From contig NZ_CP108025.1 of assembly GCF_041435095.1 (NCBI RefSeq), positions 2,728,001 to 2,792,000 of the forward strand: DNA of 64,000 nucleotides, in the 5' to 3' direction. Under the pieces are notes generated by a model, which ran no database searches, was not told the DNA's origin, and worked only from the letters and a program-made list of their open reading frames with translations. Both the position numbers and the translations under genes were made by a program. The stretch comes from Kitasatospora sp. NBC_00315. GTDB lineage: Bacteria; Actinomycetota; Actinomycetes; Streptomycetales; Streptomycetaceae. This document shows, piece by piece, positions 28,307 to 36,544 of the stretch; positions within the stretch are counted from its first letter, which is position 1; each line of letters starts with the position of its first letter.

Positions 28307-29665
28307 CTACTGCGGCCAGGCGCCGTCGATGTCGCCGGCGACCCGCTGGATCGACTGGCCCTCGGCGAACCAGGCGGTGAGCGACTTCCACTCCTGCCCG
28401 GAGCCGACCGCGGCCGGCATCAGGTCCGAGGCGTCGAAGCGGAAGGTCGCGGTGGGGTCGGTCAGCGCAGCGGCGGAGAGCTGGTCGATGGGGTCGGTGT
28501 ACAGGCTCTTGTCGACGCCCTGGTTGGCCGACACCCAGCCGGTCGCGGTCTTCACCCGGCTGCCGGCCCAGTCCGAGCTGGACAGGTAGTTCTGCACCGC
28601 CTGCACCTCGGGCCGGTCGGAGAACGCGGCGAGGAACTCGCCACCGCCCTCGACCGGGTTGGCGACCGAGGGGTTCACGGCCGGCAGGTGGAAGGCGAAC
28701 ACGTCGCCGTCCGGCGCGACCTTGGTGCCCTGCGGCCACTGGGCCTTGTAGAACGAGGCCTGCTGCAGCATCCCGCACTTGCCGGTGAGGATCGGCGCAC
28801 CGGCGTCCTGGAAGGTGGTGGTGGCGATCGACTTCACGTCGCCGATGCCGCCGTTCACCCAGGCCGGGTTCTGCATCCAGCCGGCCACCGTCTGCATCGC
28901 GGTGGTGATCTTCTCGTCGCTGAACTTGACCTGGTGGCTGACCCACTGGTCGTAGACGTCACCGCCGTACGAGCCGAGGACGACCTCCTCCAGCCAGTCG
29001 GTGGCCGGCCAGCCGGTGGCCGTGCCGGAGCCGATGCCGCCGCACCAGGGCTTGAGGTCGCCGCCGGCCTTGGCCAGCTTGTCGCTGGCCGCCATCAGGT
29101 CGGCCCAGGTCTTCGGCTCCTCGATGCCGGCCGCCTTGAAGGTCTTCGGCGAGTACCAGACCAGCGACTTCATGTTGGCGCTCATCGGCGCCGCGTAGAA
29201 GGTGCCGTTGACCGAGCCGTAGGTCTTCCAGACCGGGCTCCACTTGTCCTCGTTGGCCACCGTGCCGGCCGGCGGCTTGACGACCTTGCCGCTCTTGACC
29301 ATCTGGGCCAGCAGGCCGGGCTGCGGGATGATCGCGAAGTCGGGGGCGTTGCCGCCGCTCACCCGGACGGGGAGCTGGGACTCGAAGTCGTTGGAGCCCT
29401 CGTAGCTGATCTTGATGCCCGTACATTTGCTGAAGTCGGCCCAGGACTTCTCCAGGTTGTCCGACTCCGGGCTGAGGATCGAGGCGAACATGGTCACCTT
29501 GGTCCCCGAGTGCCCCGCGTAGGGCTGGAACTTCGCGCAGTCACCGGTGAGTGCGGCAGCCGAACCGGAACTGCCGCTCGAACCGCCCGAGCTGTTGGAA
29601 CAGGCGGCGGTGAGCGCCAGGGCCAGGATCGCGGGGGCCACCAGCAGGCGGCGACGGGCGGTCAT
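28307..29665 (-). CDS. Carbohydrate ABC importer substrate-binding lipoprotein
   Basis: This is a 452-residue extracellular sugar-binding protein. The signal (RRRLLVAPAILALALT) ends in a lipobox AAC, so Cys at about residue 22 is lipidated. A Ser/Gly linker and the mature SBP type 1 fold follow, with FASILSPESDNLEKSWADF at the first lobe and ADWLEE-like hinge sequence. Aromatic residues (Trp, Tyr) are numerous, as in sugar binders. ATG at 29665 lies after GAGA; GTG at 29671 is possible. A promoter with an overlapping palindrome at 29800-29828 would regulate the operon. No LacI-type regulator gene is adjacent, so the repressor must be encoded elsewhere. Confidence 0.9.
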   Translation of the reverse strand: MTARRRLLVAPAILALALTAACSNSSGGSSGSSGSAAALTGDCAKFQPYAGHSGTKVTMFASILSPESDNLEKSWADFSKCTGIKISYEGSNDFESQLPVRVSGGNAPDFAIIPQPGLLAQMVKSGKVVKPPAGTVANEDKWSPVWKTYGSVNGTFYAAPMSANMKSLVWYSPKTFKAAGIEEPKTWADLMAASDKLAKAGGDLKPWCGGIGSGTATGWPATDWLEEVVLGSYGGDVYDQWVSHQVKFSDEKITTAMQTVAGWMQNPAWVNGGIGDVKSIATTTFQDAGAPILTGKCGMLQQASFYKAQWPQGTKVAPDGDVFAFHLPAVNPSVANPVEGGGEFLAAFSDRPEVQAVQNYLSSSDWAGSRVKTATGWVSANQGVDKSLYTDPIDQLSAAALTDPTATFRFDASDLMPAAVGSGQEWKSLTAWFAEGQSIQRVAGDIDGAWPQ

Positions 29666-29799
29666 CGGCACATCTCGGCGGTGCTCGGAGTGGGGGTCAT
29701 CGCGTCCTCCTGGCCGGGGCTTCAAACATTCAGCGATAAGGCGGAGCAACACTGCGTTGTGCACGTCATCGTCCGTACCCAGCGGTAGCTGGCTTGAAG

Positions 29800-29828
29800 A
29801 CGTTAACGTAATGGCAACCTGTCGCCAA
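29800..29828 (-). promoter_or_regulatory. Sugar importer promoter with LacI-like palindrome over the -10
   Basis: On the minus strand TTGGCG (29823-29828), a 17-bp spacer and TAACGT (29800-29805) form a plausible promoter. The perfect palindrome ACGTTAACGT (29800-29809) covers the -10, a typical half-site geometry for LacI-family operators in Streptomyces sugar operons. Confidence 0.5.
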
Positions 29829-29881
29829 GGCATGCGTTCGACCTTCATCGCCCAGTGCCCCAGTCGTGACCCGCCCGTGCT

Positions 29882-29908
29882 GGAGGCCCCCGGCCGGCGG
29901 GGGCCTCC
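29882..29908 (-). terminator. Terminator of the conservon operon
   Basis: A perfect 10-bp stem (29882-29891 with 29899-29908) with a 7-nt loop begins 7 bp past the stop of the last P450 gene. Confidence 0.75.
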
Positions 29909-29915
29909 GAGGGGC

Positions 29916-31118
29916 TCAGAGCCGGACCGGAAGCTCCCGCAGACTGTTCACTATCAGTGAGGGGGACGGTGCCAGCTCGTCGTCCGCGACCGCCAGCGCG
30001 AGGGCGGGGAAGCGCTCGAACAGGGCCGGCAGCGCGACCCCGGCCTCCAGGCGCGCGAGCGGCGACCCGGGGCATACGTGCGGTCCGTGACCGAAGGAGA
30101 GGTGGCGCACCGGGTCACGGGTGACGTCGAACAGCTCGGCGGTGACACCGTGCTGCAGGGGATCACGGCCGATCGCGTTGTAGGAGATCAGCACCGGCGC
30201 ACCCGCGGGTATCACCGCCTCGCCGACCGGTACGTCCTCGGCGGCGAACCGGAAGAGGAAGTTGCTGGTCGGGGGCGTCCAGCGGAGCGACTCCTCGACC
30301 ACCGCCGCCCAGGAGACCTCGCCGGACCGGACCAGCGCCAGCTGCTCCGGATGGGTGAGCAGCGCCCGGACCGCGTTGGTGATCAGGTTGACCGTCGTCT
30401 CGTGGCCCGCCGCGATCATCACCAGCAGGGTGGAGACCACCTCCTCGTCGCTCAGCGCGCCGCCCTCGACGTCCGCGGCGAGCAGCGCGCTGGTCAGGTC
30501 CTCCGCCGGCTCCACCCGGCGCCGGGCGACCAGGTCCCCGACGAAGCCGTAGAGGGCGAGCCGGGTGGCGGGCACCTCCTCCGGGGCGGCGACGCTGCTG
30601 AACAGGCTCTCGTACAGGGCGCGCAGTCGGCCGTGGTCGCTCTCCGGGAACCCCAGCAGCGAGCCGATCACGCTCATCGGCAGCGGGAAGGCGAACCCGC
30701 CCTTGAGGTCCACCTCCGGCTCCCCCTCGGCCAGCGCGTCCAGCAACCGGTGGGTGATCGCCTCCACCCGGGGCCGCATCAGCTCGACCCGGCGCGGGGT
30801 GAAGGCCTGCGCGACCAGGGCGCGCAACCGCTTGTGCTCCGGCCCGTCGGCGGTGACCATGCTCGGGCCGGGCGCCGCCAGCGCGATCAGCGGCCAGGTC
30901 TCGGGGATCTCCCCCCGCTGGTAGGCCGCCCAGTGCGCGATGTCCTTCACCAGGCGGCGGTCGGTCAGCAGATCCCGGGCGGCCGCGTGCTGGGTGACGG
31001 CCCACGCCGCGACCCCGCCGGGCAGCTCGACCGGAGCGGCCGGCCCGGCCGCACGCAGGGCCGCGCCTTCGGCCGCGTTGTCACGGGCGAACGGGTCGAG
31101 AACGATCGGTGTGCTCAA
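29916..31118 (-). CDS. Cytochrome P450 (conventional, CYP154-like by context), last gene of the conservon
   Basis: This is a 400-residue soluble actinobacterial P450 monooxygenase. All landmarks are intact: I-helix MIAAGHETTVNLI (about 235-247), the EXXR motif in EESLRW (about 279), the heme loop FGHGPHVCPGSPLAR (about 339-353) with Cys as the proximal ligand. TTG at 31118 is chosen because AAGGAG stands 6 nt upstream; no ATG or GTG fits. The stop of the CYP157-like gene lies 67 bp upstream, so it is probably the last gene of the cvn transcript. Conservons often carry a CYP157/CYP154 pair. Substrate and redox partners are unknown; no ferredoxin gene is present here. Confidence 0.9.
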   Translation of the reverse strand: MSTPIVLDPFARDNAAEGAALRAAGPAAPVELPGGVAAWAVTQHAAARDLLTDRRLVKDIAHWAAYQRGEIPETWPLIALAAPGPSMVTADGPEHKRLRALVAQAFTPRRVELMRPRVEAITHRLLDALAEGEPEVDLKGGFAFPLPMSVIGSLLGFPESDHGRLRALYESLFSSVAAPEEVPATRLALYGFVGDLVARRRVEPAEDLTSALLAADVEGGALSDEEVVSTLLVMIAAGHETTVNLITNAVRALLTHPEQLALVRSGEVSWAAVVEESLRWTPPTSNFLFRFAAEDVPVGEAVIPAGAPVLISYNAIGRDPLQHGVTAELFDVTRDPVRHLSFGHGPHVCPGSPLARLEAGVALPALFERFPALALAVADDELAPSPSLIVNSLRELPVRL

Positions 31119-31185
31119 CAGGGGCTCCTTCGTGAGGTGGTGCGGCGGAAGTGCCCGGCCGCGCGCCGGGTGGCGCGGGCACCGG

Positions 31186-32439
31186 TCAGCCGTGGCCGAC
31201 GACGGCACCGGGGGTGAAGACGGCGGGCAGCGCCACCAGGGCGCGCATCCAGGCCGACGGCCGCCAGACCAGGGCCTGCTCGGACACCCCGAGCCGGATG
31301 TCCGGCACGCGGTCCAGCAGCACCTCGATCGCGGTGGTCGAGATCACCTCGGCGATCTCCTGGGCCGGGAAGGGGCAGCGGTGGTCGCCGTGCGAGAAGC
31401 TCAGGTGCGCGTTGTTGCCCTCGGCGGCGCGGCCCGAGGCCCCCCGGACGGCCGGGTCCTGGTTGGCGGCGGCCAACCCCAGCAGCACCATGTCGCCGGC
31501 CGCGATCCGCCGGCCGCCCAGCTGGGTGTCGCCGGTGGCCCACCGCCCGGCGAAGATCTGGGTCGGGGTGTCCTCCCAGAGCACCTCGCTCAGGGCCTGG
31601 CTGACGCTGCGCCGCCCGCCGGAGAGCGCGGAGGCGAAGCGGTCGTCCGTCAGCATCAGGCGCAGCGCGTTGGAGATCCAGTTGGCGGTCGGCTGGTGGC
31701 CGGCCACCATCAGGACGGTCAGGTCCCGCATGAGCTCCTCGTCGGTCAGCCCGGCCGGGTGGGCCAGCATCCGCGAGGGGACGTCCGCCCCCGGGTTCTC
31801 GTGCTTGGCCGCGACCAGGTCGATCATGCTTCGGGCCATCCGGTGCTGGGCGTCGAGCGCGGCGGGGCCGCCGTCCAGGACGTCCAGGATGGAGCGGATC
31901 AGGACGGGCGTCTCGTCCTCGTCGATGCCGAAGATCCGGCAGAGCACCAGCAGCGGCAGCCGGTCGGCGTACTCGGCGACCAGATCGCACTCGCCGCGCC
32001 CGGAGAAACCGTCCACCAGGCGGTCGGCGACCTCCTCGCAGTGCTTGCGGACCTCGTACGGGTCCACCCCGGCCAGCGCGTCGGTCACGGCGCCGGCCCG
32101 GCGGCGGTGCTCCTCGCCCTCGGTGTAGAGCATCGAGGGCAGCGGCGCCACCATCGGCGTCAGCGGCCAGTCCTCGGGAATGTCCGGCCAGGCGTTCCAG
32201 CGCTTGGAGTCGCGGCCGAACAGCTTCGGCCGGCCGGTCACCAACTGCAGCTCCCGGTAGCCGAGCACCAGCCAGGCCGGGACGCCGCCGCCGACCTCCA
32301 CCGGCGCGACCGGCCCGTAGCGCTCCCGCAGCTCCTGGTAGACCTGGGACGGATCGGTCTGGAAGCGCGGGCCGTACAGCGGGGCCGCGTCGGCGTGCGC
32401 GGGGCAGCCCGGCGGCGGGGTGAGGGCGGGCTCGGTCAC
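31186..32439 (-). CDS. CYP157-type cytochrome P450 lacking the EXXR motif
   Basis: This is a 417-residue P450-fold protein. The heme loop FSHGDHRCPFPAQEIA (about 343-358) keeps the Cys ligand. Where normal P450s have EXXR this protein has SEVLWEDTP, that is E-V-L-W, and the I-helix reads VAGHQPTANWI without the usual acid/Thr pair. The Arg-to-Trp change is the hallmark I recall for the CYP157 family of Streptomyces conservons. GTG at 32439 overlaps the CvnD stop (GTGA), so translation is coupled to the GTPase. It may have unusual activity or a structural/sensing role. Catalysis is not assured. Confidence 0.88.
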   Translation of the reverse strand: MTEPALTPPPGCPAHADAAPLYGPRFQTDPSQVYQELRERYGPVAPVEVGGGVPAWLVLGYRELQLVTGRPKLFGRDSKRWNAWPDIPEDWPLTPMVAPLPSMLYTEGEEHRRRAGAVTDALAGVDPYEVRKHCEEVADRLVDGFSGRGECDLVAEYADRLPLLVLCRIFGIDEDETPVLIRSILDVLDGGPAALDAQHRMARSMIDLVAAKHENPGADVPSRMLAHPAGLTDEELMRDLTVLMVAGHQPTANWISNALRLMLTDDRFASALSGGRRSVSQALSEVLWEDTPTQIFAGRWATGDTQLGGRRIAAGDMVLLGLAAANQDPAVRGASGRAAEGNNAHLSFSHGDHRCPFPAQEIAEVISTTAIEVLLDRVPDIRLGVSEQALVWRPSAWMRALVALPAVFTPGAVVGHG

Positions 32440-33107
32440 TGGGTGCTCTCCTGTTCGGCTTCGGCCAGGGTGTGCAGATGGCGGACGAGCTCGATCAGCA
32501 CCTGCTTGCTCGACTCGCGGTCACGCGCGTCGCAGTCCACCAGCGGCACCCGGTCGGGCAGGTCCAGCGCCCGGCGGACCTGGGCCAGGGTGTGGGTCGG
32601 TTCCGCGAAGACGTTGCGGGCGACGACGAAGGGCGTGCCGTGCTGCTCCAGCCGGTCGATGGCGTACCAGGAGTCGGCCAGGCGGCGGGTGTCCACCAGG
32701 ACCACGGCGCCGAGCGCGCCGCTGAACAGGCGGTCCCAGAGGAACCAGAACCGCTCCTGTCCGGGCGCCCCGAACAGGTACAGCACGTTCCGCTCGGAGA
32801 GGGTGATCCGGCCGAAGTCGAACGCGACCGTGGTCGAGCGCTTCCCCGGAGAGGCCGAGGGGTCGTCGACGCCGACGCCCGCCCGGGTCATGGTCTCCTC
32901 GGTGTTGAGCGGACGGATCTCGCTGACCGCGCCGACCAGGGTGGTCTTGCCGACCCCGAAGCCGCCCACCACGACGATCTTCATTCCGTTGTCGGCGGCC
33001 GGGCCGAGCGCGGTCCGCGGTTCGAGCAGGGCGGTGCCCGGCCGCCCGGACCGGCCGTCGTCGGGCCGGGCGCTCTCGCGGCCGGCGTCAGAGCTGTTGG
33101 AGTCCAT
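32436..33107 (-). CDS. cvnD: Conservon GTPase CvnD
   Basis: This is a 223-residue small GTPase related to MglA and thought to act as the switch of a membrane-associated conservon complex. After a disordered 40-residue leader come G1 GGFGVGKTT (about 48-56), the G2 area with conserved Thr residues, and G3 FGAPGQERF, in which the canonical DxxG Asp is replaced, as is usual in this family. The G4 equivalent is degenerate (VARNVFAE). The start ATG at 33107 lies inside the end of cvnC (20-nt overlap) and the stop overlaps the next P450 start. An S. coelicolor precedent (cvn9, rarABCDE) links such sets to control of development and antibiotic production. Confidence 0.9.
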   Translation of the reverse strand: MDSNSSDAGRESARPDDGRSGRPGTALLEPRTALGPAADNGMKIVVVGGFGVGKTTLVGAVSEIRPLNTEETMTRAGVGVDDPSASPGKRSTTVAFDFGRITLSERNVLYLFGAPGQERFWFLWDRLFSGALGAVVLVDTRRLADSWYAIDRLEQHGTPFVVARNVFAEPTHTLAQVRRALDLPDRVPLVDCDARDRESSKQVLIELVRHLHTLAEAEQESTQ

Positions 33108-33471
33108 CGAGCACCTGCTTCAACGTGTCGAGATCGGGCAGCCGGGGAGCGGCTCCGGAGCGCCGGGCCGGGGAGAACCGGGGATGGCGCGCGCTCACCC
33201 GGCCGGCCTCCAGGAGGTCGCCCAGCAGGATCTTCGCGACGGACACCGGCAGCCCGAGGTCGGCGGCGATCTCCACCACCGCCGTCGGGGCGGCGCACAT
33301 CCGCAGGATCCGGGCGTGCTCGGACTGCATGCCCGGCTGCGGCTCCTGCTCGGCGACGATCAGCGTGACCAGGTCGAGGGCGTTCTCCGCAGCGCGGCTG
33401 CGCCCTCCGGTGACGGTGTAGAGGCGATCCGGGTCGTCGTCGCGGCCCGGCAGCAACGGCGGCCCGCTCAT
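33088..33471 (-). CDS. cvnC: Conservon DUF742 protein CvnC
   Basis: This is a 127-residue DUF742 protein that probably forms a winged-helix-like scaffold in the conservon complex. The typical LYTVTGGRSR segment (about 17-26) is followed by LDLVTLIVAE, then a helix-turn-helix-like stretch PTAVVEIAADLGLPVSVAKILLGDLLEAG. The ATG at 33471 overlaps the cvnB stop by 4 nt. It overlaps cvnD by 20 nt. No DNA binding is known for the family, and the call rests on these motifs plus the gene order. Confidence 0.9.
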   Translation of the reverse strand: MSGPPLLPGRDDDPDRLYTVTGGRSRAAENALDLVTLIVAEQEPQPGMQSEHARILRMCAAPTAVVEIAADLGLPVSVAKILLGDLLEAGRVSARHPRFSPARRSGAAPRLPDLDTLKQVLDGLQQL

Positions 33472-33905
33472 GCCCGGGTGGTGGTGCCCGTGGCGGCGCC
33501 GCCGTCGGGATCGCGGGGCGGCGCACTGAGGTGGGTGCCGATCTGTTCGATCAGACCGTGCATGTTGTGGCCCACCACGCCGACGTCGGCGTCGTCGTCC
33601 GTGATCACGGCCAGGTGCGCGCCCTGACCGGCCGCCACGATGCACAGGATGCCGCCGTGGAACTCCGTCATCGACTGGCGTACACCGCCGCCGTGGTCGC
33701 CGAACTCGATGGAGGCGCCGTGCGCCAGGCTCTGCATGCCGGAGGCGATGGCCGCCAGCTGGTCCGCCTGGTCGGTGCTCAGCGCGGCGGTGTGACAGAG
33801 CTTCAGGCCGTCGGCCGAGAGCACCAGTGCGTGACGGGCACCGGGCGTGGCGGTCAGCAGGTTCTCCAGCAGCCAGTCGAGGTCGCGGTCGGTCGCGCTG
33901 CTCAT
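33468..33905 (-). CDS. cvnB: Conservon roadblock/LC7 protein CvnB
   Basis: This is a 145-residue Roadblock/LC7 (MglB-like) protein, expected to act on the CvnD GTPase and link it to CvnA. The fold starts with LDWLLENLLTATPGARHALVLSADGLKL and continues through ADQLAAIASGMQSLAHG and HGGILCIVAAGQGAHLAVI, all typical of the family. ATG at 33905 overlaps the cvnA stop (ATGA) and its own stop overlaps cvnC, so the four genes appear to be translated as a chain. The Gly/Thr-rich tail is disordered. Confidence 0.93.
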   Translation of the reverse strand: MSSATDRDLDWLLENLLTATPGARHALVLSADGLKLCHTAALSTDQADQLAAIASGMQSLAHGASIEFGDHGGGVRQSMTEFHGGILCIVAAGQGAHLAVITDDDADVGVVGHNMHGLIEQIGTHLSAPPRDPDGGAATGTTTRA

Positions 33906-35491
33906 CGGGAGTCGTCCTTCGGGGATGCGGGGGAATCGTCGGGGGTGTTCGGGGCCTGCAGGGCTCGGCGGAAGGCCCCGAACCGGGCGGCGGCCGGCGT
34001 CTTCGCCGGGCCGGCTGTGCCGGATCCGCCTGGGTGGGCGGTGGCGGGTGCAGGGCGTACGGGCGCGCCCGCGGGGGTCGCGGCGGCGAGGGTCTGGCCG
34101 CGCCGCCGCTGGGGCAGCCCGCCGTCCGCGGTCTCCGGCGACGCGTCGGCGGCCTGCTCCCGGCCGCCGGAGCGGCGCGGCTCGGCGACCGGCCGCTCCC
34201 GGAGCGGATCGGGCGCCCGGGCCGGGTCCGGCACCGGGTGGGTGATCAGCTGTTGGGGAATCAGCATGACGACGCCGGTGCCGCCTCGCGCGGACGGGCG
34301 GAACGAGATCTGCAGCCCGTGCTTGCGGGCCAGCGAGCCGACCACCGCCAGCCCGAGCCGGGTACCGGCCGAGAGGGTGCTGAGGTCGAGCGGCTCGGCG
34401 CAGACCGCCCGTTCGGCCCGGCGCAGCCAGCCGTCGCCGAGGCCGAGGCCGCCGTCCTCGACGGTGATCACCAGTCCGGCGTGCACCTCCTCGACGTAGA
34501 CGTGCACCTCAGCCGGCGGGGCGGAGAAGTTGGTGGCGTTGTCGAGCAGTTCGGCGAGCGCGTGCATCACGCCCTCGGCGGCGTAGCCGGCCACGGCCGC
34601 GCCGCTGGCGTTGTGCAGCCGCACCCGCTGGTAGGCGGCGATCCGGCCGAGTGCGCCGCGCAGCACCGACTCGACGCCGATCGGCTTGGTCCAGCGGCGG
34701 CCGGAGCGGGCGCCGGTGAGCACGGCGATGCTGTCGGCCAGCCTGCCCGCCTGGGCGGTGGCGTGGTCGAGCCGCAGCAGGTCGCCGAGGACCTCCTCGT
34801 CGTGCCGGTGCTGCATCTCGCGCAGCTCGGCGTGCATGCTGGTGGCCAGTGCCTGGACGCGTCCGGCCGCGGTGGCGCAGACCGCCAGCGCCGCCGCCCG
34901 GACCCGCTCGCCGTGGCCGACCTGTTCGGCGACGGTGCGCAGCAGGGCGACGTGCGGGTGGCGGCGGTGCGCCGCCAGGGCGGTGTCGACGGAGGCGCCG
35001 GCCCGCAGGCGTTCGACCACCGCGGGCAGGATCTCGTCGGCCAGCCGGACGAGTTCGGCGCGTTCGGCGCCGGCCCTCTCGGCGCCGGCCAGGGCGGTCG
35101 CGAGTTCCGCACGGGCGGTGGCCGCCTCGGCGAGGGCGGCCGCCCGCTCGGCCCCGGCGGTCCGGGCGGCGGCGAGGGCCTCGGCGGCCTGCGCGCGGGC
35201 GGCCTCGGCGCCGGTCCGGGCGGTTTCCAGGGCGGCCCGGCAGTCGGCCACTTCGGCGGCGGCCCGGCGGGCCCGTCCGTCGGCGGAGGCGGCGACGCCC
35301 ACCGCGATCAGCCACAGAACGACCACGGCACAGACCGCGGCGACGGTGAGCGGCTGGTGAGCGGCTGCGGCCCGGGCCACGGCGACCGGTCCGGCGACGG
35401 CCGCCAGCAGGACGGCGGCGGCCCCCAGCGCCGCGGTGCGGGGGGCCGGTCTCCGGGAGGGGCCGCGCTCGGATCTCGTGCGTGCTCTCAT
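33902..35491 (-). CDS. cvnA: Conservon sensor-kinase-like protein CvnA
   Basis: This is a 529-residue membrane histidine-kinase-like protein. Two hydrophobic segments (about 20-43 and 50-70) place it in the membrane. A long Ala/Glu coiled-coil (about 72-155) follows, then a helical dimerisation region with RLDHATAQAGRLAD and a HATPase domain: N box ELLDNATNFS (about 318-327), G1 VEDGGLGLG (about 345-353) and G2 GTRLGLAVVGSLARKHG. The C-terminal 120 residues are disordered. The family is proposed to sense a signal and control the CvnB/CvnD switch; phosphotransfer has not been shown from sequence. ATG at 35491 follows GAGGA by about 8 nt. It is the first gene of the conservon. Confidence 0.92.
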   Translation of the reverse strand: MRARTRSERGPSRRPAPRTAALGAAAVLLAAVAGPVAVARAAAAHQPLTVAAVCAVVVLWLIAVGVAASADGRARRAAAEVADCRAALETARTGAEAARAQAAEALAAARTAGAERAAALAEAATARAELATALAGAERAGAERAELVRLADEILPAVVERLRAGASVDTALAAHRRHPHVALLRTVAEQVGHGERVRAAALAVCATAAGRVQALATSMHAELREMQHRHDEEVLGDLLRLDHATAQAGRLADSIAVLTGARSGRRWTKPIGVESVLRGALGRIAAYQRVRLHNASGAAVAGYAAEGVMHALAELLDNATNFSAPPAEVHVYVEEVHAGLVITVEDGGLGLGDGWLRRAERAVCAEPLDLSTLSAGTRLGLAVVGSLARKHGLQISFRPSARGGTGVVMLIPQQLITHPVPDPARAPDPLRERPVAEPRRSGGREQAADASPETADGGLPQRRRGQTLAAATPAGAPVRPAPATAHPGGSGTAGPAKTPAAARFGAFRRALQAPNTPDDSPASPKDDSR

Positions 35492-35598
35492 CAATCCGGT
35501 CCTCGGCAGCAGGCTTCGACGCAGGGCGGGCGACAGCGCACAGCCGCCCGGGTGCCGATGGCACCTCCGGACGGCTGATCAGTTCGCGCGATCGGCAG

Positions 35599-35626
35599 AT
35601 CATATCCATTCATCGGACGTACTCAA
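35599..35626 (-). promoter_or_regulatory. Promoter candidate for the conservon operon
   Basis: On the minus strand TTGAGT (35621-35626), a 16-bp spacer and TATGAT (35599-35604) form a good sigma-70 type promoter about 110 bp before the cvnA start. Confidence 0.5.
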
Positions 35627-35671
35627 GTGGCCAGTTGACGGACAGTCTGAGACGTCCACAGTCCCCACACG

Positions 35672-35781
35672 GATCGCCCGGCGCGAACTACCCCACGGGC
35701 GGCCGGGCGAGTACGGCCTCGATCGCTCGGCGCGAACTACCCCACGGGCGGCCGGGCGAGTACGGCCTCGATCGCCCGGCG
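35672..35781. repeat. 49-bp tandem duplication of the Clp-N gene's 3' end
   Basis: Bases 35672-35720 and 35721-35769 agree at 48 of 49 positions, and the first 12 bases of a third copy follow at 35770. The second copy contains the last codons and stop of the Clp-N gene, so the first copy is a downstream duplicate of the gene's end including a second TAG. Confidence 0.9.
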
Positions 35782-36309
35782 CACCGCCGCGGGGTCCGCC
35801 CCGTGACCGGCGATCACCCGGGCACCCGCTCCACGGCCCTCGCGCAGCAGCCCCAGCACGAGATGACCCGACGCGATCTCGCCGGAGCGCAACCGGGACG
35901 ACTCCCGGAGTGACAGCTCCAGCACCTTCTTCGCCTCGTCGGAGAACGGCAGCCGTCCGCCCTCGCTCCTGAACCAGCCCTTTCCGCGCTCGCTCGCCGG
36001 GGCCGGCCCGTCGAGCGCGCCCGCCCCGAACTCCGCCTCGACCGCCGCCCGGACCGCGTCCAGATCCACCCCGATCGCGGCCAGCGCCTGACCGTCGTCG
36101 GCATCGCCGCGCAGCCGGAGCACGGCCGCCCGGGCGGTGACGAGATCGAGCCCGGCGTCGATCAGGACGCGGGCCGCCGGGTCCTCCGTCTGCCGCAGCA
36201 CCCCGAGCAGCAGGTGCTCGCCGCCGATCACGGTATGACGTAGGGCGGCCGCCTCCTCGCGGGCCTGGACGACCGCACTGCGTGCGGCCACGGTGAATCG
36301 CTCGAACAT
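35737..36309 (-). CDS. Clp N-domain (ClpA/ClpC-type) protein without ATPase
   Basis: This 190-residue protein consists of two Clp repeat motifs, as in the substrate- or adaptor-binding N-domain of ClpC. The first (about 1-70) is FERFTVAARSAVVQAREEAAAL with GGEHLLLGVL; the second (about 118-185) is FSDEAKKVLELSLRES with SGHLVLGLL. No AAA+ module follows. It may modulate ClpC/ClpP proteolysis or bind adaptors. It begins one nt after the HTH gene stop with GGAGG before the ATG, so the two form an operon. The 3' end is duplicated downstream. Start and product look intact. Confidence 0.88.
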   Translation of the reverse strand: MFERFTVAARSAVVQAREEAAALRHTVIGGEHLLLGVLRQTEDPAARVLIDAGLDLVTARAAVLRLRGDADDGQALAAIGVDLDAVRAAVEAEFGAGALDGPAPASERGKGWFRSEGGRLPFSDEAKKVLELSLRESSRLRSGEIASGHLVLGLLREGRGAGARVIAGHGADPAAVRRAIEAVLARPPVG

Positions 36310-36310
36310 C

Positions 36311-36541
36311 TCAGCCTCCGTCCTTCTCGAAACCGCGCCTGGCGTACTTCTTGTGGACGGCCTGCCGGCTCACGCCCAGGCAGACCGCGATGTCCTGCCA
36401 GGACCAGCCCTGTCCACGGGCGTTGCCCACTTGGAGGTCCTCCAGGCGGTCCGCCAGATCGCGCAGTGCGCGGACCGCCCGAAGTCCCACGGCGGGGTCA
36501 CGACTGCTCGCGGCAGCCGCGAGTTCCTTGGTGTCGCTCAT
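36311..36541 (-). CDS. Small helix-turn-helix regulator
   Basis: This is a 76-residue DNA-binding protein. The helix-turn-helix occupies about residues 44-68 (GWSWQDIAVCLGVSRQAVHKKY), preceded by a helical dimerisation part (LRAVRALRDLADRLEDLQV). It forms an operon with the Clp-N gene. A strong promoter (TTGACA-N17-TAGGTT) ends 6 nt before the ATG, so the transcript is probably leaderless. Two GTCAACC-NN-GGTTGAC palindromes sit exactly over the -35 and -10, which strongly suggests autorepression. No Shine-Dalgarno is present. The family is seen next to Clp-N genes in other actinobacteria (memory). Confidence 0.88.
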   Translation of the reverse strand: MSDTKELAAAASSRDPAVGLRAVRALRDLADRLEDLQVGNARGQGWSWQDIAVCLGVSRQAVHKKYARRGFEKDGG

Positions 36542-36544
36542 GCT

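Noticed and set aside
30078..31217. Open frame opposite the conventional P450 gene
   Set aside because: Antisense shadow; the minus-strand frame has all P450 motifs.
32436..33107. CvnD read as a Rab/Ras-type GTPase with normal motifs
   Set aside because: G3 and G4 motifs are non-canonical; the conservon context explains the protein better.
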